This document shows, piece by piece, positions 52,178-60,654 of a stretch of 64,000 bases of DNA (its first letter is position 1; each line of letters starts with the position of its first letter). The notes below the pieces were generated by a model. It ran no database searches. It was given only the letters and a program-made list of their open reading frames with translations, and had not been told where the DNA came from. Made by a program: the position numbers and the translations under genes. The DNA is from Bordetella genomosp. 11 (GTDB taxonomy: Bacteria; Pseudomonadota; Gammaproteobacteria; Burkholderiales; Burkholderiaceae_B). Where the stretch lies: contig NZ_NEVS01000002.1 of the NCBI RefSeq assembly GCF_002261215.1, forward strand, positions 149,337 to 213,336, written 5' to 3'.

Positions 52178-53403
52178 TTCTGAAGAACGCCCGCGTACTG
52201 GACGCGCACCACAAGGACGACGACGGTCGCTACGATGTCGTGGTGGAGGGGGAGCGCATCCGCGAGGTCTCGCCCCGGCCGGTACAGGCCGGCAGCGACG
52301 ACCAAGTCATCGATGTCGCCGGCCGCACGCTGATGCCGGGCATGATCGATTGCCACGTCCACGTGGTGGCGTCGATGGCCAACCTGGGCACCAACGCACG
52401 CATGCCGGCCGCTTTCGCCACGTTGCGCGCCGTACCCATCCTGGCGGCCATGTTGCGGCGTGGCTTCACCACCGTCCGCGATGCGGGAGGCGCCGATTAC
52501 GCCTTGCGTCGCGCGGTGGAGGACGGCCTGATCGACGGCCCGCGATTGTTCATCGCCGGCAAGGCGCTCTCGCAGACGGGCGGCCATGGCGACTTCCGCG
52601 AGCGCATCGACCTGAGCGATCCGGACCCCTGTCCCTGCCACCGCAACCTGGGCGCCATCGCGCGGGTGGTCGACGGCGTGGACGCCGTGCGCAAGGCGGT
52701 ACGCGAGGAGATGCGCGCGGGCGCCACGCATATCAAGATCATGGCCTCCGGCGGCGTGGCTTCGCCCACCGATCCCATCGGCAACCTGCAGTACTCGCGC
52801 GACGAGGTCGCCGCCATCGTGGAAGAAGCCGCCTCGCACCAGACTTACGTCATGGCGCACGCGTATACGGGCAAGGCGATCGCGCGCGCCGTCCAATTGG
52901 GCGTGCGGACCATCGAGCACGGCAACCTGGTCGACGACGCCGCCGCGGCCGCGATGGCCGAACACGGCGCGTATGCGGTGCCCACCCTGGTCACCTACGA
53001 GGCTTTGCACAAGGTGGGCGCGCAATATGGCGTGCCGCCGGAAGCCGTGGCCAAGATCGACGACGTGCGCCTGCAGGGCCTGCAATCCCTGGAGATATTC
53101 AGGCGCAATGGCGTGCGCATGGGCCTGGGGTCGGACCTGCTGGGCGAAATGCATACCTTCCAGAGCGACGAACTGCGTATCCGGTCGCAGGTATTGGGAA
53201 ATTTCGAGGTGATCTGCCAGGCGACCGAAGTCGGGGCCGAAATCGTCGGACAGAAGAACAAGCTGGGCGTCATTGCGCCGGACGCGTTCGCCGACCTGCT
53301 GATCGTCGATGGCGACCCGGTTGCCGATATTTCCCTGCTGTGCGGCCAGGGCGAGCACCTGGCCATGGTGATGAAGGCGGGCAAACCCGTGCACCTGCGC
53401 TAA
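52171..53403 (+). CDS. Metal-dependent amidohydrolase, Xaa-Pro/Xaa-Arg dipeptidase-like
   Basis: A 410-aa TIM-barrel amidohydrolase. Metal ligands: DCHVHV (HxH, about residues 62-64), the Lys in HIKIMASGGV (carbamylated Lys position), MAHAYTG and TIEHGN His residues, and Asp in LGSDLLG. The stretch KIMASGGVASPTDPIGNLQYS is typical of the subgroup that cleaves dipeptides with C-terminal Pro, Arg or Lys. It would release an amino acid from an imported N-acyl or dipeptide compound. Overlaps the preceding flavoprotein gene by 7 nt. Confidence 0.9.
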   Translation: MLILKNARVLDAHHKDDDGRYDVVVEGERIREVSPRPVQAGSDDQVIDVAGRTLMPGMIDCHVHVVASMANLGTNARMPAAFATLRAVPILAAMLRRGFTTVRDAGGADYALRRAVEDGLIDGPRLFIAGKALSQTGGHGDFRERIDLSDPDPCPCHRNLGAIARVVDGVDAVRKAVREEMRAGATHIKIMASGGVASPTDPIGNLQYSRDEVAAIVEEAASHQTYVMAHAYTGKAIARAVQLGVRTIEHGNLVDDAAAAAMAEHGAYAVPTLVTYEALHKVGAQYGVPPEAVAKIDDVRLQGLQSLEIFRRNGVRMGLGSDLLGEMHTFQSDELRIRSQVLGNFEVICQATEVGAEIVGQKNKLGVIAPDAFADLLIVDGDPVADISLLCGQGEHLAMVMKAGKPVHLR

Positions 53404-53484
53404 GACTTGGGTCCCGGCGTCCCGCGTGGGCATGGGTCCCGCGCTGCCGGGGTTTCTTCATTCTTTTTATCCTGGACTGAAATC

Positions 53485-54381
53485 ATGAAAGTAAATTGGG
53501 CTGGTGTCTTTCCCGCCGTGACCACGAAGATGAAGGCGGATCAATCCCTGGACCATGACGCGATCGCGGCGGGCCTGGAACGGTTGATCGCCAACGGCGT
53601 GGGCGGCGTGGTGATGATGGGGATGGTGGGCGAGAACGCATCGCTGGCGCCCGAGGAAAAACTGACGGTCCTGCGCATCGCCAAGGAAACCGTCAAGGGG
53701 CGCGTGCCCATTGTGTCGGGACTGGCCGAAACCACGACCGCGGCCGCCGCGCGCTATGCCAAAGAGGCCGAACGCATCGGCGTGGATGGCCTGATGGTTT
53801 TCCCCGCGCTGACGTACAAGTCGGATGCGGCCGAAACCATGGCGTTCTACCGCGGCGTCGCGCGCGCCAGCGGCCTGCCCATCATGATCTATAACAATCC
53901 GCGCGGCTATGGCGTCGACATGACGCCGCAATTGCTGGAACAACTGGCCGACGAGCCGACGCTGGCCTGCGTCAAGGAAGAGACCTACGACACGACGCGC
54001 GTGACCGACATCTACGCGCAGCTGGGCGACCGCTACACGGTGTTCTGCGGCGTGGACGACCTGGTGCTGGAAAGCGTCGCGCTGGGTGTGAAGGGCTGGG
54101 TATCGGGTATGGCCAACGCGCTGCCCAAGGAGTCCGTGCAACTCCTCGATCTGGCGGTCAAGGGCGATTACGAGAATGCGCGTTCGCTGTATCGCAAGCT
54201 GATCAAGCTGTTCCACCTGGATACGCACGTCAAGCTGGTGCAGTACATCAAGCTGGCGGAAAACATCACCGCCGGGTATGCCGAAACCGTGCGCGAACCG
54301 CGCCTGCCCCTGACGGGCGCCGAACGCGAGGCCACGCTGGCGATCATCCATGAAACATTGGCGGCGCTGAAAGCGGCATGA
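53485..54381 (+). CDS. DapA/DHDPS-family lyase or aldolase
   Basis: A 298-aa class I aldolase-fold protein. The Schiff-base Lys lies in CVKEETYD (about residue 161) and the catalytic Tyr in IYNNPRGYG (about residue 133). The G-x-x-G-E motif usually binding the keto acid is GMVGENASL. Members include dihydrodipicolinate synthase, N-acetylneuraminate lyase and the deaminase of the hydroxyproline pathway. With the flavoprotein next to it, a role in imino acid breakdown is possible but unproven. An 81-bp gap separates it from the amidohydrolase gene. Confidence 0.9.
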   Translation: MKVNWAGVFPAVTTKMKADQSLDHDAIAAGLERLIANGVGGVVMMGMVGENASLAPEEKLTVLRIAKETVKGRVPIVSGLAETTTAAAARYAKEAERIGVDGLMVFPALTYKSDAAETMAFYRGVARASGLPIMIYNNPRGYGVDMTPQLLEQLADEPTLACVKEETYDTTRVTDIYAQLGDRYTVFCGVDDLVLESVALGVKGWVSGMANALPKESVQLLDLAVKGDYENARSLYRKLIKLFHLDTHVKLVQYIKLAENITAGYAETVREPRLPLTGAEREATLAIIHETLAALKAA

Positions 54382-54421
54382 GGCGGGCGCCGGACGGTTT
54401 CGTCCGGCAGCATGGGCTGGG

Positions 54422-55012
54422 TCAGGCCCTCGGATAGGCTCCGAATGTCGCGTTTCGGCCAAGTTCCGCGTTGAACGCTTCGGCGAAGTCCTTTGCGATC
54501 TTCGTGGCTACGACTTCCTTGAAGAACTGCGACGGGTCGCGCAGCAATGTGTCCAGTGCTTCCAGCTCGTTCATGGCCGCATTGCGTGCTTCCGGGGCGG
54601 CGCGGTCCGCCTTCGCGACCATCTGTTCGAATTTGGCCTTGAACGGCTTGCTATAGAAATAATGGCGTTCTTCGTTGGTCAGCCCGCCCAACGCCAGCTT
54701 GCTCCTGAAGTCGCTCAGGCTTATTGCGGTGGGTTTGCCGGTGTCTCTGCGGTGCTCGGCCAGCAGCGATGCGGCCTTGTCGTTCAACGCCATCAACTGT
54801 TCCCGGATGTGTACGCCCGTCATGGTGCCCAGCACGCTGGGAAGGGCGGGGTCGGCGTACAGCGGCGTATCGGGGGCGTTCAACCCGCTGTAGTAGCCCG
54901 CGATGGTGCTGTCCAGGTCCGCCGCCTGGCGGATGGCGCTGGCGGCGACTCCCTGATCGGGAAGCGGAGCCGGGTTGTTGCCGGGACTGTTGAACGTTGC
55001 GCCGATTTGCAT
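54422..55012 (-). CDS. Protein of unknown function
   Basis: A 196-aa soluble protein that I do not recognise. It has no signal peptide or membrane helix. The first roughly 40 residues are Asn/Pro/Ala-rich and probably disordered (MQIGATFNSPGNNPAP), the rest is helical with many charged residues. ATG 55012 has AGGAGA upstream. The promoter side is a strikingly A/T-rich stretch at 55161-55191 shared with the divergent exporter gene. An N-terminal disordered segment is seen in type III secretion substrates, but there is no other support for that. Confidence 0.7.
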   Translation of the reverse strand: MQIGATFNSPGNNPAPLPDQGVAASAIRQAADLDSTIAGYYSGLNAPDTPLYADPALPSVLGTMTGVHIREQLMALNDKAASLLAEHRRDTGKPTAISLSDFRSKLALGGLTNEERHYFYSKPFKAKFEQMVAKADRAAPEARNAAMNELEALDTLLRDPSQFFKEVVATKIAKDFAEAFNAELGRNATFGAYPRA

Positions 55013-55160
55013 GGGGTGGTCTCCTGTGTCGTGGCTGTCGGAAATGCGGTCCCGCACGATCGCGGGATGCGCTCGCTGGGTAGGTGACCGGGGTTTCGCG
55101 TTCCATGGGCTGACAGCAACCGGACCATTGCCGGGGGCGCGGCGTGGCATTGCGCACTGC

Positions 55161-55191
55161 AATATATTAATATCTATATCTTATATAAGAG
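55161..55191. promoter_or_regulatory. A/T-rich divergent promoter with palindromes
   Basis: A stretch of about 30 bp with only two or three G/C pairs in a GC-rich genome. It holds the palindromes ATATTAATAT (55164-55173) and TTATATAA (55181-55188). It lies in the 249-bp gap between the unknown gene and the DHA2 exporter gene, and could bind a TetR/MarR/LysR-type or H-NS-like protein. Confidence 0.45.
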
Positions 55192-55261
55192 TTCAACACC
55201 GTCCCCAATTTTAGGCCGGTCTTTTTCCGTCGCCCCCTCCGTCGCCTTCCGTCGCCGCATC

Positions 55262-56833
55262 ATGTCCACGCCTACCGGCACCCTCGCTACCGCTTCAGCT
55301 CCGCCTTCCTCCGCTTCACCTCCCGCCAGCCTGACCCACCGCGAGATCATGCGCGTGATCGGCGGCATCGTGCTGTGCATCCTGTTGGCCGCCCTGGACC
55401 AGACAGTGGTGATCCCCGCCGTGCCCGCCATCGCCGCGGACCTGAACGGCTTCGGGCACTTGTCGTGGATCGTCGCGGCCTATCTGATCGCGGCCACGGT
55501 CACCACGCCCATCTACGGCAAGCTGTCCGACATTTATGGACGCCGGCAACTGCTGACGATTTCCATCGGCCTTTTCGTCGTCACCTCGGTGATGTGCGCG
55601 CTGGCGCAGACGCTGAACCAGTTGATCCTGTTCCGCACGCTGCAGGGCCTGGGCGGCGGCGGCCTGATGTCCCTGGCGCAGGCCGCCATCGCCGACGTCG
55701 TGGCGCCGCGCCAACGCGGCCGCTACCAGGGCTACCTGGCGGCGGTCTGGGGCGTGGCCTCGATCGCGGGACCGCTGGTGGGCGGCTATGTGTCCGAGCA
55801 TCTGTCGTGGCGCTGGCTGTTCTGGCTGAACGTGCCGCTGGGCCTGTTTGCCATGTATTCCTGCAATCGCGGACTGCGCATGCTGACGCCGCGCGGCGGC
55901 AAGGTCCGCCTGGATCTCGTCGGTTCGCTGATGCTGGCAGCCACCATTGTGTCCTGCCTGCTGGCGCTCAGTTGGGGAGGCAGCAGCTACGGCTGGTTCT
56001 CGCCGGAGATCATGGGACTGCTGGCGCTGAGCGCCCTTACGCTGGCGGCGCTGGTGTGGCAGGAGCGGCGCGCGGCCGATCCGCTGCTGCCGCCGCGCAT
56101 GTTCCGCAATCGCACTTTCGTCTGCGGCATCGCGGCGTCTTCGCTGGGGGCGCTGGGGATTTTCCTGTGCATCTTCGCGCTGCCGCTGTACTTCCAGCTG
56201 GTGCGCGGCACCAGCGCATCGGAATCCGGCCTGTTCGTCACGCCCTTCCTGCTGTCCAACGTGCTGGGCAACATCATCAGCAGCAATCTGGCGCGGCGCA
56301 CCGGCCGCATGCGTGGCATTTTGTCGGCCGGCTTCATTGGCGGCGCCATCGGCCTGTGCCTGCTGGCGTTTATGGGCGCGGGCGTGTCGCTGGTCTTCGT
56401 CCTGGCCGCCACGCTGTTGACCGGCGTGGGGCTGGGTTCCTGCATGGTGGGCACCATCATGGTGGTGCAGAACGCGCTGGATCCGCGCGATATCGGCGCG
56501 GGCACCGGCTCGGTGCTGGTGCTGCGTTCCATGGGCAGCGCCTTCGGCAGCGCATTGGCCGGCACCTTGCTGGGCCTGGGTTTCGCCGCGTCGCTGACGG
56601 CGGCGGGCATCACGCAGCAGATCGACCTGGGCGCGCTGCGCCATGGCAGCGACGTACTGTCGCAACTGCCGGAGGCGGCCCGGCGCGTGCTGATGGACGG
56701 CGTGGCATCGACCTTCCGCGATATCTTCGCCTTTGGCGCGGCGATCGCGCTGCTGTCGCTGCTGGTGGTGCGGCGCATGCCGGATCTGGAACTGCGCGGC
56801 GGCCTGGCCGCGCATACGCCCGTCGGCGAGTAA
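55262..56833 (+). CDS. DHA2-family (EmrB/QacA) major facilitator drug exporter
   Basis: A 523-aa proton-driven exporter with 14 predicted helices. Motif D1-like LAALDQTVVIPAVPAIAADL at helix 1, motif A GKLSDIYGRRQLL, and motif C-like VWGVASIAGPLVGGYVSEHLSWRWLFWLNVPLG are visible. Substrates are probably toxic compounds or dyes. Divergent from the unknown gene at 54422; no membrane fusion partner (EmrA) is adjacent. Confidence 0.92.
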   Translation: MSTPTGTLATASAPPSSASPPASLTHREIMRVIGGIVLCILLAALDQTVVIPAVPAIAADLNGFGHLSWIVAAYLIAATVTTPIYGKLSDIYGRRQLLTISIGLFVVTSVMCALAQTLNQLILFRTLQGLGGGGLMSLAQAAIADVVAPRQRGRYQGYLAAVWGVASIAGPLVGGYVSEHLSWRWLFWLNVPLGLFAMYSCNRGLRMLTPRGGKVRLDLVGSLMLAATIVSCLLALSWGGSSYGWFSPEIMGLLALSALTLAALVWQERRAADPLLPPRMFRNRTFVCGIAASSLGALGIFLCIFALPLYFQLVRGTSASESGLFVTPFLLSNVLGNIISSNLARRTGRMRGILSAGFIGGAIGLCLLAFMGAGVSLVFVLAATLLTGVGLGSCMVGTIMVVQNALDPRDIGAGTGSVLVLRSMGSAFGSALAGTLLGLGFAASLTAAGITQQIDLGALRHGSDVLSQLPEAARRVLMDGVASTFRDIFAFGAAIALLSLLVVRRMPDLELRGGLAAHTPVGE

Positions 56834-56889
56834 ACGGGGCGCCGCGCGATTCCCGGCTGCGAGGGGATCGCCGCGCCTGCCGGCCTGCT

Positions 56890-58191
56890 TCAGGGCACGA
56901 GCGACAAACCGATGCCGATCTGCGAGCTTTGCCGCTGGTTGTAGCCCAGCAAGGTGTCGCCGTAGCCGTTGAAGTACTGCAGGTGCAGATAGCCGTTCAT
57001 GTTCAGGAAGGTGCGCTTCAGCGGCCATGCCAGATCCAGCTGCGCCGTGCGCCGCGCGCTGTCGCCCTGGCGATACATCAGCGATGCGACCAGGCCGTTG
57101 TCCTGCGCCCAGCGCAAGTGGTAATCGACCCAGCCCGTGTAGTCCGTGTAGTCGCGGTTCTGGTCGCCCAGCGCGAAATAACCCTTGATGCGCGGGGCGA
57201 ACGTCAAGGTGCTGCCGCCGTCGAAGCGATAGTTCACGGCCGGCTGCACGAAGGCATCGTTCACCGAACGCGAATCGTCGCCGGCCTTGCCGTTGGAAGC
57301 GTGCTCCACGCCGCTGGTCATGCCCAGGCTCCAGTCGTTGTTCTTCGACTGCCACATCTTGTCCGACTGCCAGAACAGGCTGGGATTGAAGGTGGTATCG
57401 ATGAAGGGACGGGATTCGCCCTGCAAATCCCATACGGAGGTCTGCGTGTAGGCCAGGTACAGGTGGTCGAGGAAGCCGGGCTGCTCGCCGCGGTCGGGCG
57501 AGAACAGCTTGTACTTGAAGCTGAACTGGAATTTCGCGGTGGTGCGGTCGCGCGTGCGCAGGTCGAAATACGTGGGTTCATACTCCGACAGGCCCGCGCG
57601 CAGGCGATCGAAGGCGGGGTTTCCGGTGGAGGCCGGGCTCGCGGCGACCGCCGCATCGGTAGGCGCCGGTCCCGCCTGCGGCGACACGCCGGTGGCCTGG
57701 ACTTCCGCCGGGGGCAGGGCCTTGCCGGTACGCGCATCCACGACGGGCACGTCGGCCGGCGTGCTGGCGATGGCGCCGATGCCGCTGGCATCCAAAGCCA
57801 TCATCGCCGGTTCGCCCTCGATGGAAACGGCCTGCAGGCCGGTGGCGGTGGCCGGTACGACCGCGGTCCATGACATGCGGGCAAAGTTGTTGACCGGCAC
57901 GTTGATGTCCAGATCGGCGCTGTCGGCGTTAGCCAGGCTTCGGACGACGGCGCCAGAGGTCGAGCGCCATTGCAGCACCAGCTTGGCGGGCGGCTTCCAG
58001 CGCCCTCCGGCATCGCCGTCGTTGAAATAGACGGCCTGGACATGGACGGTGGTTCCCGGGGCGGCGCTGGCGCGATCCAGCTTGTAGCTGATGCCGGCAT
58101 GCGCGGTGCAGGCCGCGGCGGCAGACAGCATGGCGGCAAGCCCTCCCAATGGCCGCCCAAGGCGCTTGTGTACGGTAGCAGTGCGAGGCAT
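56890..58191 (-). CDS. pldA: Outer-membrane phospholipase A1 (OMPLA)
   Basis: A 433-aa outer-membrane phospholipase with signal peptide ending near AHAGI. The C-terminal barrel domain (from about residue 190) holds the active site His and Ser in GVEHASNGKAG and the Asn in SRSVNDAF. The N-terminal roughly 160 residues before the barrel form an extra domain, making it much longer than E. coli PldA (289 aa); this extension is usual in betaproteobacterial members. It hydrolyses phospholipids that reach the outer leaflet. Confidence 0.9.
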   Translation of the reverse strand: MPRTATVHKRLGRPLGGLAAMLSAAAACTAHAGISYKLDRASAAPGTTVHVQAVYFNDGDAGGRWKPPAKLVLQWRSTSGAVVRSLANADSADLDINVPVNNFARMSWTAVVPATATGLQAVSIEGEPAMMALDASGIGAIASTPADVPVVDARTGKALPPAEVQATGVSPQAGPAPTDAAVAASPASTGNPAFDRLRAGLSEYEPTYFDLRTRDRTTAKFQFSFKYKLFSPDRGEQPGFLDHLYLAYTQTSVWDLQGESRPFIDTTFNPSLFWQSDKMWQSKNNDWSLGMTSGVEHASNGKAGDDSRSVNDAFVQPAVNYRFDGGSTLTFAPRIKGYFALGDQNRDYTDYTGWVDYHLRWAQDNGLVASLMYRQGDSARRTAQLDLAWPLKRTFLNMNGYLHLQYFNGYGDTLLGYNQRQSSQIGIGLSLVP

Positions 58192-58498
58192 GGTCGTGTA
58201 AGGCCGGATTCAGGACGTCGCACTCTAGCATCGCGCCCGCGCGACGTTGAAACAGCTTGTAATGGAGGCGCGGCGCCTGCTGCCTCAGCATGCGGTGTGG
58301 TGGCTCGCCCGCGCTGCCGCCAGGCGACCGGCGCGACGTACGACTTGGTTACCGGCGTCCGGCAATGGATTACACATATGGCCTGAGTGCCGCGGCTATT
58401 CGCGCGCCAGGGGCGCGCCGGGACAAACGCGCGCCCGGACAAGGTAAAATTCGCCGCGCCGCCATCCTGGCAGCCTTTTCAGGCATCCGCCGGCCTTG

Positions 58499-58575
58499 CC
58501 GCCCTTAGCTCAGTTGGATAGAGCACTCGCCTTCTAAGCGAGCGGTCACACGTTCGAATCGTGTAGGGCGGGCCA
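58499..58575 (+). tRNA. tRNA-Arg(UCU), integration site
   Basis: A 77-nt cloverleaf with encoded CCA. Stem CTCGC/GCGAG closes loop CTTCTAA, anticodon TCT at 58533-58535. Acceptor CCGCCCT pairs with AGGGCGG. The integrase gene 210 bp downstream in the same direction and the GC drop right behind it indicate that the 3' end is the attachment site of the following element. The 58192-58498 gap before it shows no gene. Confidence 0.96.
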
Positions 58576-58609
58576 ATGACTAATCCAGTGTGACCCAAGA
58601 AATTCCAAG

Positions 58610-58652
58610 AATCCCACACAAATTACTGATTTGCATGGGATTTTTTATTTTT
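58610..58652 (+). terminator. Intrinsic terminator of tRNA-Arg
   Basis: AATCCCA (58610-58616) pairs with TGGGATT (58636-58642), with inner stem CAAAT/ATTTG, followed by a T-rich run to 58652. Confidence 0.9.
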
Positions 58653-58695
58653 AGCGTCTAATTTTGATCATTCTGACCCAGCCTGGGCTAGGAGG

Positions 58696-58718
58696 TTTGA
58701 GTAAGATTTTGAGTAAGA
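58696..58718 (+). repeat. Direct repeat next to the integrase gene
   Basis: TTTGAGTAAGA occurs at 58696-58706 and 58708-58718. It lies between the attachment site and the integrase start and could be an arm-type integrase or excisionase (AlpA) site. Confidence 0.45.
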
Positions 58719-58785
58719 AATTTGGTGGAAAGCCTCGTACAATACGAGCCAAACTTCTCAAAAATATTGACGCAAGGAGGGAGCT

Positions 58786-60105
58786 GTGCCCAAGCTCGCT
58801 GCCGCCCTGAACGATCGGCTGATTCGCAATGCCAAGCCGAAGGACAAGCCCTATTCCCTGGCTGATGGCGATGGCCTATCCCTGATCGTCTCGCCCACAG
58901 GGCGCAAGTCGTGGTCGTTCCGTTACCGGGTGGAGGGAAAGCAGAGCGCCGCTGTCTTGGGAGAATATCCGGCGATGGGGCTGGCCCAGGCGCGTGCCGA
59001 TGCTGCCGACAAGCGATTGTCTGCCAGCGGAGGCGGCGCCGTGCTGGGTGTGAGGGCCAAGCGCAAGATCGAGCGCGAAGTGCTGGCTGCGGCAGCCGGG
59101 GGCGGGTGGGAAGACCAGAACGAAGACTGGAAGAAGTACTCGTTCAATGCGATTTCCAAGATGTGGCTGGAAGAATACACGCGTACCCATGCCAGCCAAA
59201 CCAACTACCAGGTCACGTATGTGCTGGAAACTCATTTTCAGCCCGAAGTCGGCAACAAGGACATGCGCACCCTGCGCAGCGGCGATCTAACCTCTGTCTT
59301 GCGCAAGCTGGCGCGGGAGACGCCTTCGCAAGCCGAAGTGGCAATCCGCTGCATCTACGGCATGATCGACTACTGCATCACCGAGAACATCCGCGAGGAA
59401 GACCAGCTCCTGCGCTTCAAGGGCATCTTGCCCAAGAAGCGCCGGAAAAAACATATCCCTGGTGTCACGGACGACCGCCATATCGGTGAGCTGATGGCGG
59501 CTATATACGGCTATGGCGGCTTCGTCGTCCGCAATGCGCTGCTTTATTGCGCCTGGACGATCCTTCGTCCCGGCATCGTCGCTAGCGCTATGTGGGAAGA
59601 AACCGATCTGGACAAGGCGGAATGGCACATCAAGGGCGTGAACGAAGATGGCACGAACCGGATGAAGATGGGGTTCGATCACATTGTCTCGTTGCCGCGC
59701 CAAGCCATTGCCATGCTCAAGGAAATGCAGAAGTTGACGGGCAACGAAAAGTACATTTTCCCGCCGTTGGGCGGCTGGAACCAGGAGCATGTCCACCGGG
59801 ATGCATTGTCCAAGGCTCTGCGCGAGATGGGGTTCCGTGGCAAGCACACGCCTCATGGCTTCCGAGCCTCGTTGCGGACGCTAGCGCGTGAACGTCTGAA
59901 AATCGACATCGACGTGCTTGAGGCGCAGCTTGCCCACGCGAAGAAAGACGACGTGCAAGCGGCGTATGACCGTACGCAGTTCCTCGATGAGCGCAGGCAG
60001 GTCATGCAGCTTTGGGCGGACTACCTGGACGAGAAAATGGCGGAGTACCTAACCAAGAAGAAGGAGTGGGAGGAGGAATTTGCCGAGACTTTTTCTGAAG
60101 GTTGA
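58786..60105 (+). CDS. int: P4-type tyrosine recombinase integrase
   Basis: A 439-aa site-specific recombinase. The N-terminal DUF4102 arm-binding domain (LNDRLIRNAKPKDKPYSLADGDGLSLIVSPTGRKSW) precedes the SAM-like core-binding domain and the catalytic domain. First catalytic Arg in ILRPGIV, His-x2-Arg in PHGFRAS, nucleophile Tyr in QAAYDRTQFLDERR. Starts at GTG 58786 with AAGGAGGGAG upstream. It should catalyse integration at the tRNA-Arg gene. The 270 bp after it (60106-60375) hold no convincing gene. Confidence 0.94.
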   Translation: MPKLAAALNDRLIRNAKPKDKPYSLADGDGLSLIVSPTGRKSWSFRYRVEGKQSAAVLGEYPAMGLAQARADAADKRLSASGGGAVLGVRAKRKIEREVLAAAAGGGWEDQNEDWKKYSFNAISKMWLEEYTRTHASQTNYQVTYVLETHFQPEVGNKDMRTLRSGDLTSVLRKLARETPSQAEVAIRCIYGMIDYCITENIREEDQLLRFKGILPKKRRKKHIPGVTDDRHIGELMAAIYGYGGFVVRNALLYCAWTILRPGIVASAMWEETDLDKAEWHIKGVNEDGTNRMKMGFDHIVSLPRQAIAMLKEMQKLTGNEKYIFPPLGGWNQEHVHRDALSKALREMGFRGKHTPHGFRASLRTLARERLKIDIDVLEAQLAHAKKDDVQAAYDRTQFLDERRQVMQLWADYLDEKMAEYLTKKKEWEEEFAETFSEG

Positions 60106-60375
60106 ACTCAGGAACCAGGCTGTTTAGAGCATCCAATCTTGTCAAAATCCCATGTTTTTGGTAAAAAACCAGCCATCGGCAACGGGTGGCGCAACATCCC
60201 GCCGTACTGGCCCATCAGCTAACTCTGCATGCGTGTCTAGTGTTCACCTCCGGGCTTCCGGATCATTTACGGTCTTGGCTTTGCGTAGACCAACACCCAA
60301 CTCCCCTCAATCCAAGCGTTGGCTATGCGTCAGTCAGGCGTGTGGCTGCGTGGGTGTTGCTATGGTGAACACATC

Positions 60376-60654
60376 ATGTCTAATGTTGTCGAGCAGTCTC
60401 CGAACACGCTTATAAAGATAAAGCGTCTTACGGAAATTACACAATTGTGCCGTGCGTCTATCTACTCACGATACAACGTGAGCAGTTCTTCTTTTGATCC
60501 CGATTTCCCGCCAAGGATTTATTTGTCTCCACGCACTGTCCGGTGGAAGCTAGGCGATGTATTGGCGTGGATCGAAAGACGCCCTAATTCCTCCGCTGCA
60601 TGTGCCGTCGCATTGGCTAGATCGCCCCTTGATCAACACGAGGTGGCACGATGA
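60376..60654 (+). CDS. AlpA-family regulator/excisionase-like protein
   Basis: A 92-aa small DNA-binding protein: LIKIKRLTEITQLCRASIYSRY, then FPPRIYLSPRTVRWKLGDVLAWIERR, the typical AlpA/phage-excisionase winged-helix pattern. It probably controls integrase or excision and may act as excisionase. The start at ATG 60376 follows GGTGA. Its stop overlaps the RepA-like start (ATGA). Confidence 0.88.
   Translation: MSNVVEQSPNTLIKIKRLTEITQLCRASIYSRYNVSSSSFDPDFPPRIYLSPRTVRWKLGDVLAWIERRPNSSAACAVALARSPLDQHEVAR

Noticed and set aside
55375..57873. 832-codon plus-strand frame across the exporter and pldA genes
   Set aside because: Runs through two genes of opposite direction and has no recognisable domain.
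60152..60415. 87-codon frame behind the integrase
   Set aside because: No similarity, no ribosome site and overlap with the AlpA-like gene start.
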